DNA from: Virgibacillus siamensis
Lineage (GTDB): Bacteria > Bacillota > Bacilli > Bacillales > Amphibacillaceae
DNA length: 64,000 nt
Assembly: GCF_900162695.1 (NCBI RefSeq)
Contig: NZ_FUIH01000007.1
Location: 2,046,001 to 2,110,000, forward strand
Direction: 5' to 3'
The notes beneath the pieces are model-generated. The model saw nothing but the letters and a program-made list of their open reading frames with translations, was not told where the DNA came from and made no database searches. A program made the position numbers and the translations under genes. Within the stretch, counting starts at the first letter, position 1. Each line of letters starts with the position of its first letter. Below are positions 1-7,196 of the stretch, piece by piece.

Positions 1-930
1 ATCGAATGTAAACACCCGATATCCGTTCATGTAATGAATATCTAAATGAATAACATCAACCGGTATATCCCGCTTTATAAAGTTCTTCGCGAGTCCCCTA
101 ACTTCTCCTTCTGATTCATAACTGTAGCGTGATTGATGATAACCAAGCGCCCATTTTGGCGGGATAGGCATTTTGCCTGTCAGATGTGTATATTGCTGTA
201 TTACATCTTTCGGGCCGGGACCCGTCATCACATAATAGTCCAGTTGTCCACCTTCAGCACTGAATGAAAAATATTCCTCCGATGACTTCATATTAAACAT
301 GGTACGGAATGTATTATCCAGAAACACCCCATATGCCTTCCCGTTACGCAGGGTCATGAAATACGGAATCGACTGGTAAAGCGGATCTGTTTCCGGATTG
401 TGCGGTGCATATACATCGGTATTCCACATTTCAAAACGTTCACCGGATTTATCAAGATGCCCGGACTTTTCACCAAATCCGTAAAAGTGATCCCCTGAAT
501 GCTTTTTTTTAAAGGCAATAACCTCGCCATTTTCCCGGTAAGCCATACCATGCTCATTTTCATCGAGCAGCACTGTTCCGTTTGAATCGGCAACAGTTAT
601 GCGAAAAGGACTTTTTTGAATGGCAATGCGTAATTTAGCGGTTATCAATGTAACCTGCTTGTTGTCCTCTGCTGCGTCAGCCTTAACCTGAGCCGGTTCT
701 TCAATTACTGCATACGATCCATTCAACATTGGCTCATCATGTTGATTCATGACAACCCTGACAATGGATTCAGTAAAAAATTGAATCACGACAAATCCAT
801 TTGAACACCCAAAAAGAAAACCTGCATTAGTTTGTTTAAAAAATTTCAGATTGCCTATATCCCGGTACACTTCGGTATTCGCATCCTTTTTGTTGCCTGG
901 ATGTATTGCAAAACTCGTATCATCAAGCAT
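1..930 (-). CDS. GH31 alpha-glucosidase, N-terminal 310 residues (partial)
   Basis: The reading frame starts at an ATG at 930 behind an AGGAGG ribosome site and runs open to the window edge, so the C-terminal half is missing. The protein has the GH31 N-terminal beta-domain followed by typical family blocks: FYGFGEKSGHLDK, MWNTDVYAPH, then PPKWALGYHQSRYSY and DVIHLDIHYM at the beginning of the catalytic barrel. The catalytic aspartates lie beyond the window. GH31 enzymes release alpha-glucose from the non-reducing end of oligosaccharides. The gene follows mdxG by 35 nt as last visible gene of the maltodextrin operon, which fits a cytoplasmic enzyme acting on imported maltodextrin or isomaltooligosaccharide. 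Exact linkage preference (alpha-1,4, alpha-1,6 or alpha-xylosidase) cannot be told from this half. Confidence 0.9.
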   Translation of the reverse strand, partial: MLDDTSFAIHPGNKKDANTEVYRDIGNLKFFKQTNAGFLFGCSNGFVVIQFFTESIVRVVMNQHDEPMLNGSYAVIEEPAQVKADAAEDNKQVTLITAKLRIAIQKSPFRITVADSNGTVLLDENEHGMAYRENGEVIAFKKKHSGDHFYGFGEKSGHLDKSGERFEMWNTDVYAPHNPETDPLYQSIPYFMTLRNGKAYGVFLDNTFRTMFNMKSSEEYFSFSAEGGQLDYYVMTGPGPKDVIQQYTHLTGKMPIPPKWALGYHQSRYSYESEGEVRGLAKNFIKRDIPVDVIHLDIHYMNGYRVFTFD

Positions 931-965
931 TTCTGCATATCCTCCTGCCTGTTAGATTACTGCAT

Positions 966-1805
966 TTATCCTTTCGATCCGCCGGCAGTTAAACCGGAAA
1001 TCAAATACCGCTGCAGGAATAAATAAACTGTCGCAATCGGCAATGCAACCAGTATGGAACCTGCTGCGAATCTAGTAAAATTATTTGAGAATTGGTCGTT
1101 AATAAAATTGAACAATCCAACTGCAAGTGTATAATTTTCCTCGCTCGTCAACACAATTGACGGCAGCAGGAAGTCAAACATCGGCATCATAAAGTTAAAC
1201 AGTGCAACGACTGCCAAAATCGGTTTTGCCAGCGGCAGCATAATGCTCCAAAATACTCGCAAGTGTCCTGCACCATCAATTCTTGCAGCCTGGTCCAGTT
1301 CACGCGGAATCGTGTCAAAATAGCCTTTCACAAGCCATGCGTTAAACGGAATCTGACCACCAAGATAGATGAAAATCAGTCCTGTTAATGTGTCCAATAA
1401 TCCAATCATGTTCAGGAAAATATATAATGCTACCATCGCCATCATGACCGGAAACATCTGCAGAAGCAGGAATACATACAATCCATTTTTCCTGCCGACA
1501 AACTGATACCTGGAAAATGCATATGCGACAAGTGACGTAAGAATAACACTGCCGCCTGCAACAACTAGTGATACAATCAATGAATTTTTATACCATAATA
1601 AATAATCACTGTTTTCGCTGAACAGCCATTTATAATGTTCCAGTGAGAAATTTTCCGGAATAATAGATGACGAATACAAACTTGTTCCTTGGTTTAGAGA
1701 CATTCCGACTGTCCAGATCAGTGGGTAAAAGATAATGACCGAAACAATCGCAATTATGGTATAGATTGCTGTTACTTCCAGCTTTGATTTCAATTTCTGG
1801 TTCAT
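966..1805 (-). CDS. mdxG: Maltodextrin ABC transporter permease MdxG/MalG
   Basis: This 279-residue protein is an inner-membrane permease of the carbohydrate-uptake (CUT1) ABC family, about the length of B. subtilis MdxG (278). It has an N-terminal membrane segment (residues ~12-32), further segments through the protein, and the cytoplasmic EAA loop (ELDQAARIDGAGHLRVFWSI) that docks the ATPase. Its ATG shares one base with the stop codon of mdxF (TAATG), so the two are translationally coupled. No ATPase gene is in the operon as seen; a shared MsmX-type ATPase elsewhere is the usual Bacillus arrangement (family knowledge). Confidence 0.93.
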   Translation of the reverse strand: MNQKLKSKLEVTAIYTIIAIVSVIIFYPLIWTVGMSLNQGTSLYSSSIIPENFSLEHYKWLFSENSDYLLWYKNSLIVSLVVAGGSVILTSLVAYAFSRYQFVGRKNGLYVFLLLQMFPVMMAMVALYIFLNMIGLLDTLTGLIFIYLGGQIPFNAWLVKGYFDTIPRELDQAARIDGAGHLRVFWSIMLPLAKPILAVVALFNFMMPMFDFLLPSIVLTSEENYTLAVGLFNFINDQFSNNFTRFAAGSILVALPIATVYLFLQRYLISGLTAGGSKG

Positions 1806-3109
1806 TATATTTCACCTTCTTCCTTAAAGGATCGTGTACGTCGGAATTGAAAGAATGCAAAACCGGAAACAAGAAGCCCCATGATAATTGATATTACAGC
1901 CGCCATAGCATAATTGTTCGTATCAAATGTCAGTTTATATACCCATGAAATCAGAATATCCGTTCCACCGGCATTTTGCCCTCTCACTGGCGGACCACCT
2001 TCATTAAACAGATAAATAATATTAAAGTTATTGAAGTTTTGGGCATACTGCATAATTAACAGCGGTGCAGTCGCAAACATAACGTGCGGGAATGTGATTT
2101 CACGAAATTTTTGCCAACGTGATCCACCGTCCACATCTGCTGCCTCATACCAATCCTTTGAAATACTTTGCAGCACCCCGGTAAACAGCGCAAATACAAA
2201 CGGGAACCCCAGCCACGTCTGAATCATTATAATCGCAATCCGTGAATACAGCGGATCACTTAGCCATGGTAATCCATCACCGCCGAATAACGGCATTATG
2301 ATATCCCGGTTAATGGAACCAAATTCGTCATTAAACATTGCCGCAAAGATTAAAATTGTAACAAAAGCAGGTACTGCCCATGGAAGAATCAAAATCGTCC
2401 GAATCAGCTTTTTGAATTTAACCCTTGGATCATTAACCAGAACAGCCAGGAACAATCCAACTGCAATTTGAAATGTTGTAGCTACGACAGTCCACACAAT
2501 GGTCCAAGACAAGACACTGATAAAGGTATCTTTCCAGATTGGTACTGTCACAAGCTCATTGAAATTTTCAAATCCGACCCAATCCACCAGGTTTCGTGGA
2601 GGCGAGTGGAATAAATCGTAGTTTGTAAACGCAAGCAATACCGAAAAAATCAATGGAAAAACAACGACAAACACCATCAGCATAAGCCCCGGAAGTGTCA
2701 TCAGGTATGGAAATGAATTATCATATGCCACCCTTATCGTGTCCCCAAACGGCAGTGGTTTCCATCCTTCCTGCAATTTTTTCGCCTGTTTATAAGCATC
2801 GATTACATTAAATACATATAACATTCCGATAATTGCGATTGTAATTAATGACAAAACCCCGAATACAAGCAACCGGATGGAATGGTCCGTACCTGGAATT
2901 GTCCCAAGTGTCCGAAGACCCCAGAGACCAAAATTAATCTTCTGCAGCAACGTGATAAGAAATGCTGCTTCAATCACAATAAAGATAATTCCTTTTACAT
3001 ATCTTCGGTTATAAAGTTGTCCAAGGCCCGCAAACAAAATGGATAAGATCATCGCTGTTTTGGGATTATGTTTTTTACCGAACCTTTGATTAATACCGGG
3101 TGCGGACAA
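1805..3109 (-). CDS. mdxF: Maltodextrin ABC transporter permease MdxF/MalF
   Basis: 434 residues, close to MdxF of B. subtilis (435). The N-terminal ~130 residues carry an extra TM2-like hairpin (LFAGLGQLYNRRYVKG at ~28-43) and three membrane segments typical of Gram-positive MalF proteins. The permease core follows, with the EAA loop (YEAADVDGGSRWQKFREITF) near residue 330. It pairs with MdxG to form the channel for maltodextrin. The gene starts 76 nt after the mdxE stop, behind a GGGGG-rich ribosome site, and overlaps mdxG by one base. Confidence 0.93.
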   Translation of the reverse strand: MSAPGINQRFGKKHNPKTAMILSILFAGLGQLYNRRYVKGIIFIVIEAAFLITLLQKINFGLWGLRTLGTIPGTDHSIRLLVFGVLSLITIAIIGMLYVFNVIDAYKQAKKLQEGWKPLPFGDTIRVAYDNSFPYLMTLPGLMLMVFVVVFPLIFSVLLAFTNYDLFHSPPRNLVDWVGFENFNELVTVPIWKDTFISVLSWTIVWTVVATTFQIAVGLFLAVLVNDPRVKFKKLIRTILILPWAVPAFVTILIFAAMFNDEFGSINRDIIMPLFGGDGLPWLSDPLYSRIAIIMIQTWLGFPFVFALFTGVLQSISKDWYEAADVDGGSRWQKFREITFPHVMFATAPLLIMQYAQNFNNFNIIYLFNEGGPPVRGQNAGGTDILISWVYKLTFDTNNYAMAAVISIIMGLLVSGFAFFQFRRTRSFKEEGEI

Positions 3110-3185
3110 TGTTGGTACCCCCTTTGCAAACTAAAAAGTATTGAAAATAGAAGGAGGGGAAGAACTTGCTCCCCCACCAGCTATT

Positions 3186-4466
3186 TTACTCAGCACCGCT
3201 TGCCTGGATATTGGTTTCAATCTGTTTAACTGCCTCGTCCAGTACAGGCTTGACTTCTTCGCCTTCCGCAATAAATTGCAATGCATTATTAAACGGCTCC
3301 CAAACCTGCTGCATTGCTGGTGTACTTGGCATTGGAACACCATGTTTAATCTGCTCCGCGAATGCTGCATAAATTGGGTCTTGAATGGAAGATAGTGCTT
3401 CTTTGTTCGGTGTCAGTTCCCCCGCAACCTCAAAATAATGCTGGGAATTTTCTTTGTTGGTCATAAATGCTGCCAAATCCTTTGCCCAATGTTTGTTCTT
3501 GGAATAATAGGAAACCATCCACAATTTAACACCTACGAACGTCTTGCCCGGTTCACCATTAATAACCGGAAATGGTGTGAAAGCAAGTTTGTCACCAAGT
3601 GCTTCTTTATAGCCTACAATCGCCCATGGTCCATTAATTACTGCACCGACTTTTCCATCATTGAACAAACCATCAATAACATCAGTTGTTGTGGAAGGCG
3701 GAATTTTACCTTTTCCAAAGAAAGATTGAAATAGTTTTCCACCCTCAACTGAACCTTCATTATTCAAACCGATGTCATCCGTATCATATTCCCCGGCATC
3801 CCCACCGAAAATATAACCGCCAAAGTTATAGAAGAATGGGATCGTGAAATACAGATCATTTGGTTTCATCATAAATCCATACTTGTCTTTTGATGGATTC
3901 GTTTTATTATTTAGAAGTGCTTTTAAATCATCAATCGTTTTCGGGGCTTCTTTTACAATATCCTTGTTGTAAAACACACCGTACGTTTCAATAACTGCCG
4001 GGTAGCCATATTGAGCTGTTTTCCCGTTGTATTTGTACGTAACCGCTTCAACTGCTGCATCACTGTAAGTGCTTTTTACATCGTCTTTCATATCAATAGG
4101 CTCGGCAAGTCCCTGTGCGACAATATTTCCGATCCGGTCATGCGGCTGAAAAAACAAATCCGGTCCATTGCCCTCAGGTCCGGCCAATGCCAGCTGTTCC
4201 ATCTGATCAAGCATTGACTTCTTTTCGACTTTTACGTTAATTCCTGTTTCTTTTTCATAATCCTTTACAATATCCTTGATAGCTTCAAGCTGTTTTTCCT
4301 CATCATTTGCCCAAATCGTTAGTGAATCTGGCTTTTCAGCCGATTCCTTTGTGCTTTCACCATCGCTATCTTCACCTGCACTTCCGGATCGATCCGGGGC
4401 GCATGCTGCCAAAGCAAGCAGCGCAATCATCAAGACTGCCATTAATAGATAGGAAGATTTCTTCAT
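3186..4466 (-). CDS. mdxE: Maltodextrin-binding lipoprotein MdxE/MalE
   Basis: A 426-residue family 1 solute-binding protein. The first 22 residues are a lipoprotein signal peptide ending in the lipobox LAAC, so Cys22 should be lipid-anchored on the outer face of the membrane. An acidic Ser/Glu-rich linker follows, then the MalE fold (SLTIWANDEEKQLEAIKDIV, later EPFNNALQFIAEGE). It captures extracellular maltodextrins for MdxFG. First gene of the leftward operon; its promoter carries cre/LacI-type sites, so induction by maltose and glucose repression are likely. Confidence 0.94.
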   Translation of the reverse strand: MKKSSYLLMAVLMIALLALAACAPDRSGSAGEDSDGESTKESAEKPDSLTIWANDEEKQLEAIKDIVKDYEKETGINVKVEKKSMLDQMEQLALAGPEGNGPDLFFQPHDRIGNIVAQGLAEPIDMKDDVKSTYSDAAVEAVTYKYNGKTAQYGYPAVIETYGVFYNKDIVKEAPKTIDDLKALLNNKTNPSKDKYGFMMKPNDLYFTIPFFYNFGGYIFGGDAGEYDTDDIGLNNEGSVEGGKLFQSFFGKGKIPPSTTTDVIDGLFNDGKVGAVINGPWAIVGYKEALGDKLAFTPFPVINGEPGKTFVGVKLWMVSYYSKNKHWAKDLAAFMTNKENSQHYFEVAGELTPNKEALSSIQDPIYAAFAEQIKHGVPMPSTPAMQQVWEPFNNALQFIAEGEEVKPVLDEAVKQIETNIQASGAE

Positions 4467-4516
4467 TACTAATTTTCCCCCTTTAGGATTTTTGGGTGCA
4501 AAAATGGTTTGTAATG

Positions 4517-4530
4517 CGAAACCGTTTGCA
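4517..4530 (-). promoter_or_regulatory. cre/MalR-type operator downstream of the mdxE promoter
   Basis: Read on the minus strand the site is TGCAAACGGTTTCG, matching the Bacillus cre pattern TGNAANCGNTNNCA at every defined position except the last base. It is also an imperfect palindrome (4515-4530), as expected for LacI-family repressors. It lies about 15 bp downstream of the predicted transcription start of mdxE, a position that gives roadblock repression. Confidence 0.65.
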
Positions 4531-4546
4531 CAAGTTCATGTTTTTA

Positions 4547-4575
4547 ATTGTAAACGCATTCTTAAAATTGCGCAA
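4547..4575 (-). promoter_or_regulatory. mdxE promoter, TTGCGC-17-TACAAT
   Basis: On the minus strand a -35 hexamer TTGCGC (4570-4575) is followed after 17 bp by the -10 hexamer TACAAT (4547-4552), placing the start of transcription near 4540, about 75 nt before the mdxE ATG. A cre-like site overlaps each hexamer. Confidence 0.65.
4549..4562 (+). promoter_or_regulatory. cre-like site over the mdxE -10 region
   Basis: TGTAAACGCATTCT matches the cre pattern at seven of nine defined positions and overlaps the -10 hexamer. It is the weakest of the three sites and may be chance. Confidence 0.4.
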
Positions 4576-4584
4576 CCGATTTCA
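4571..4584 (+). promoter_or_regulatory. cre-like site over the mdxE -35 region
   Basis: CGCAACCGATTTCA matches the cre pattern at all defined positions except the first and covers the -35 hexamer of mdxE. Binding of CcpA or a MalR-type LacI repressor here would block RNA polymerase and could also affect the divergent GH13 gene. Confidence 0.55.
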
Positions 4585-4644
4585 CAAAATTCTTTTAAAC
4601 TTTTGATTTGCCCTACGAAAACTCTGATAACAATTAAAACGGTC

Positions 4645-4673
4645 TTGACATTTGAGAACATATTCTATTAACT
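4645..4673 (+). promoter_or_regulatory. Candidate promoter of the GH13 gene
   Basis: A perfect -35 hexamer TTGACA (4645-4650) is followed 17 bp later by TTAACT, a poor -10. It would start transcription near 4680 and give a ~93-nt leader that contains the large hairpin at 4714-4752. Confidence 0.45.
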
Positions 4674-4713
4674 AAAAGTAATCACATTTTGAGGGCAATG
4701 CATTGTCATAAAC

Positions 4714-4752
4714 AACAACCCCGTTTTCCGGTATCAGGAGAACGGGGTTGTT
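4714..4752 (+). promoter_or_regulatory. Stable 16-bp hairpin in the leader of the GH13 gene
   Basis: Arms 4714-4729 and 4737-4752 pair over 16 bp (one G-U) around the seven-base loop ggtatca. The stem ends 20 bases before the ATG and is followed by TGTCC rather than a long T run. No gene on this strand ends upstream, so it is not an ordinary gene-end terminator. It may act as an attenuator, mRNA stabiliser or protein-binding site. Confidence 0.6.
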
Positions 4753-4772
4753 TGTCCGAAAGGGGAATTACA

Positions 4773-6524
4773 ATGTTAAAAGAAGCAATCTATCACCGGC
4801 CGAAGAATAATTTTGCATACGCTTATGATGCTGAAACTTTGCACATCCGGCTGCGTACAAAAAAACGTGACATTGAAAAGGTCAATCTGATTCACGGAGA
4901 TCCATATAACTGGTCAACTGACGGCTGGCAGGTTCAGCGCAGTGATATGTTTCTGCAGGCACAGGATGAACTGTTCGATTACTGGCAGATTGCTGTTAAG
5001 CCGCCTTTTCGCCGGTTGCGGTACGGATTCGAATTATTCAGCGGTGACGAAAAACTTGTCTATACGGAAAAAGGGTTTTATCAGGATGCACCTTTAGACG
5101 ATGTAGCCTATTATTTTTGTTTCCCTTATTTAAATCGGTCTGATGTATTTCAAGCTCCCGACTGGGCGATGGATACGGTATGGTATCAAATTTTTCCGGA
5201 ACGGTTTGCCAATGGAGACGTGACGAATGATCCGGGAAACACGCTTCCCTGGGAAAGCGCTGAACCGGAACAGGATAACTTTTTCGGTGGTGATTTTCGG
5301 GGTGTTATCGACCACCTTGATTATTTGGCAGACCTCGGCATCAGCGGGATTTATTTTACCCCCATTTTCAAAGCATTTTCCAATCACAAATATGACACAA
5401 TCGACTATATGGAAATCGATCCGCAATTCGGGACAAAAGAAGAATTCCGTGAACTTGTGCAGCGTTGTCACGAAAAAGGCATCCGTGTCATGCTTGATGC
5501 GGTATTTAATCACAGTGGATACTATTTCCTGCAATTTCAGGATGTACTGGAAAAAGGTGCTGATTCCCGGTATATCAATTGGTTCCATATCCGGCAACTT
5601 CCAATTCAGACTGAACCACACCCGACCTTTGATTCATTTGCGTTCACACCGCACATGCCGAAACTAAACACCGAAAACCTGGAAGTGAAACAATATCTTC
5701 TGGATGTCGCAACATATTGGATCAGGGAATTTGATATTGACGGTTGGCGGCTTGATGTGGCGAATGAAGTGGATCATCAATTCTGGCGTGACTTTCGGAA
5801 AGCAGTTAAAGCAGTCAAACCGGAAGTCTATATTTTAGGGGAAATCTGGCACGATTCTATGCCATGGCTTCAGGGTGACCAGTTTGATGCGGTCATGAAT
5901 TATCCGTTCACGCACGCAGCCCTTGATTATGTGGCAAAAGAAAAAATAACCGCTGAACAATTTGCCAATCAAATTTCCGGAGTACTTATTTCCTATCCGG
6001 ATAGTGTGAATGAAGCAGCATTTAATCTGCTCGGGAGTCACGATACTGAGCGCCTGCTAACTATCTGCAACGGAGACAAGCAGCAGGTAAAGCTGCTTTA
6101 CGTACTGCAATTTTCACTAAAAGGAACGCCATGTATTTATTACGGAGATGAAATTGGCATGACAGGAGGTCAAGATCCCGGATGCCGAAAATGCATGGTG
6201 TGGGATCAGGATAGGCGGGATTTGGAATTACGGAGTTTTATGAAAAAGCTGATTCATTTGCGTACATCGGAGAAAGCTTTAAGAAGCAATGGAAGCTTTC
6301 GTTTTATCGAAACAGATTATGATTCCAATTCAGTGGTTTATGAAAGAAAATCGGGTAATGAAAAAATAGTGTTCATCATAAACCCTTCCAGTCATTCTGT
6401 TCATACGGAATTAGAAGGCTCCCGCAAATATAATCTATGGACAGGCGAAGCTATTGGTGACACCCCATTCGTTTTAACGAATGCACACGACTTTTCAATA
6501 ATAAAGCTTAACCCAATCAAGTGA
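4773..6524 (+). CDS. Neopullulanase / cyclomaltodextrinase, GH13_20
   Basis: 583 residues from the ATG at 4773, which has a GGGG ribosome site; an in-frame extension back to 4689 runs through the leader hairpin and is not credible. An N-terminal beta-sandwich (~1-120, dimerisation/CBM34 type) precedes the catalytic barrel starting at WYQIFPERFANGD. The GH13 catalytic triad is intact: Asp328 (DGWRLDVANE), Glu357 (LGEIWHD) and Asp424 (GSHDTER), the same numbers as in B. stearothermophilus neopullulanase. The enzyme hydrolyses cyclodextrins, pullulan and maltodextrins in the cytoplasm. Its divergent pairing with mdxEFG resembles the B. subtilis yvdF(bbmA)-mdx locus. Confidence 0.93.
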   Translation: MLKEAIYHRPKNNFAYAYDAETLHIRLRTKKRDIEKVNLIHGDPYNWSTDGWQVQRSDMFLQAQDELFDYWQIAVKPPFRRLRYGFELFSGDEKLVYTEKGFYQDAPLDDVAYYFCFPYLNRSDVFQAPDWAMDTVWYQIFPERFANGDVTNDPGNTLPWESAEPEQDNFFGGDFRGVIDHLDYLADLGISGIYFTPIFKAFSNHKYDTIDYMEIDPQFGTKEEFRELVQRCHEKGIRVMLDAVFNHSGYYFLQFQDVLEKGADSRYINWFHIRQLPIQTEPHPTFDSFAFTPHMPKLNTENLEVKQYLLDVATYWIREFDIDGWRLDVANEVDHQFWRDFRKAVKAVKPEVYILGEIWHDSMPWLQGDQFDAVMNYPFTHAALDYVAKEKITAEQFANQISGVLISYPDSVNEAAFNLLGSHDTERLLTICNGDKQQVKLLYVLQFSLKGTPCIYYGDEIGMTGGQDPGCRKCMVWDQDRRDLELRSFMKKLIHLRTSEKALRSNGSFRFIETDYDSNSVVYERKSGNEKIVFIINPSSHSVHTELEGSRKYNLWTGEAIGDTPFVLTNAHDFSIIKLNPIK

Positions 6525-6657
6525 AGCTGCTGCGTGTTGGGCTAAGCGCCCTGTTGATCGTTCAATCAAAGCTTCCTGTACAAATAATTTTCCCCGGTAC
6601 CACGCAGGCAATTGGTGCATAAACTGCTATTGATGAATTTTACGGGAGGAATGTTAA

Positions 6658-7071
6658 ATGTATTATGGCATGATTCCGGTCGCATATGGTGCCTATCCAC
6701 CAGTCGGACCTCGCGGGATGCAGCATCCGTATAACTTAAATCATCCACAAGGAATGCCCGGCAATATGAAAGATGAACATGAGCAGGGACATACGCACGC
6801 CCATTACGGATCAACCACCTGCAATGACGGCCATAACCACCTTCATCCCGGTGTCACAGGTACACCGATCGAAACGAACGATGGCCATGTCCATATCATC
6901 TATGGCAATACGACATTTGATGATGAACATATACATCGTTATAAGGCATATACGAGCCCGCCTATTTCCCTTGGCAACGGGTACCACACCCATTATGCCG
7001 AAGTAACTACAACAAAAAACGATGGGCATACACATGTCATAAAAGGATATACAGCACCATCCAAAAGCTAA
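6658..7071 (+). CDS. YmaF-like histidine-rich repeat protein
   Basis: 137 residues starting at an ATG with a GGGAGGA ribosome site. After a Gly/Pro-rich head it has five repeats of a DGH-x-H type motif (NDGHNH, NDGHVH, DDEHIH, GYHTH, NDGHTH) spaced 16-25 residues, each followed by a hydrophobic strand and often a GxT. This is the signature of the YmaF family of Bacillus. The clustered histidines suggest metal binding or a spore-coat-like structural role, but no function is established. No signal peptide is visible. Confidence 0.8.
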   Translation: MYYGMIPVAYGAYPPVGPRGMQHPYNLNHPQGMPGNMKDEHEQGHTHAHYGSTTCNDGHNHLHPGVTGTPIETNDGHVHIIYGNTTFDDEHIHRYKAYTSPPISLGNGYHTHYAEVTTTKNDGHTHVIKGYTAPSKS

Positions 7072-7104
7072 GCGGGCATTATGCTCCCGCTTTTGTTCTT
7101 TTTT
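7068..7104 (+). terminator. Terminator after the YmaF-like gene
   Basis: The arms AGCGGG and CCCGCT form a hairpin followed by a T-rich tract (TTTTGTTCTTTTTT), overlapping the stop codon of the gene. Confidence 0.8.
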
Positions 7105-7196
7105 CACACCATTAGACATTACCTCCCCTTTGGCAGTATCCTTAACATAGAATACGTTGTTCGTGGAAAACTAAACAAAAACAAGGAGTTGAAAAC

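Noticed and set aside
3131..3180. GGGGA/TCCCC inverted repeat between mdxE and mdxF as a terminator
   Set aside because: Only five pairs, no T run; mdxF follows in the same operon, so at best a weak processing hairpin.
4689..4772. In-frame 28-codon N-terminal extension of the GH13 protein
   Set aside because: It begins at TTG without a ribosome site, runs through the leader hairpin, and the shorter start reproduces the exact neopullulanase numbering of the catalytic residues.
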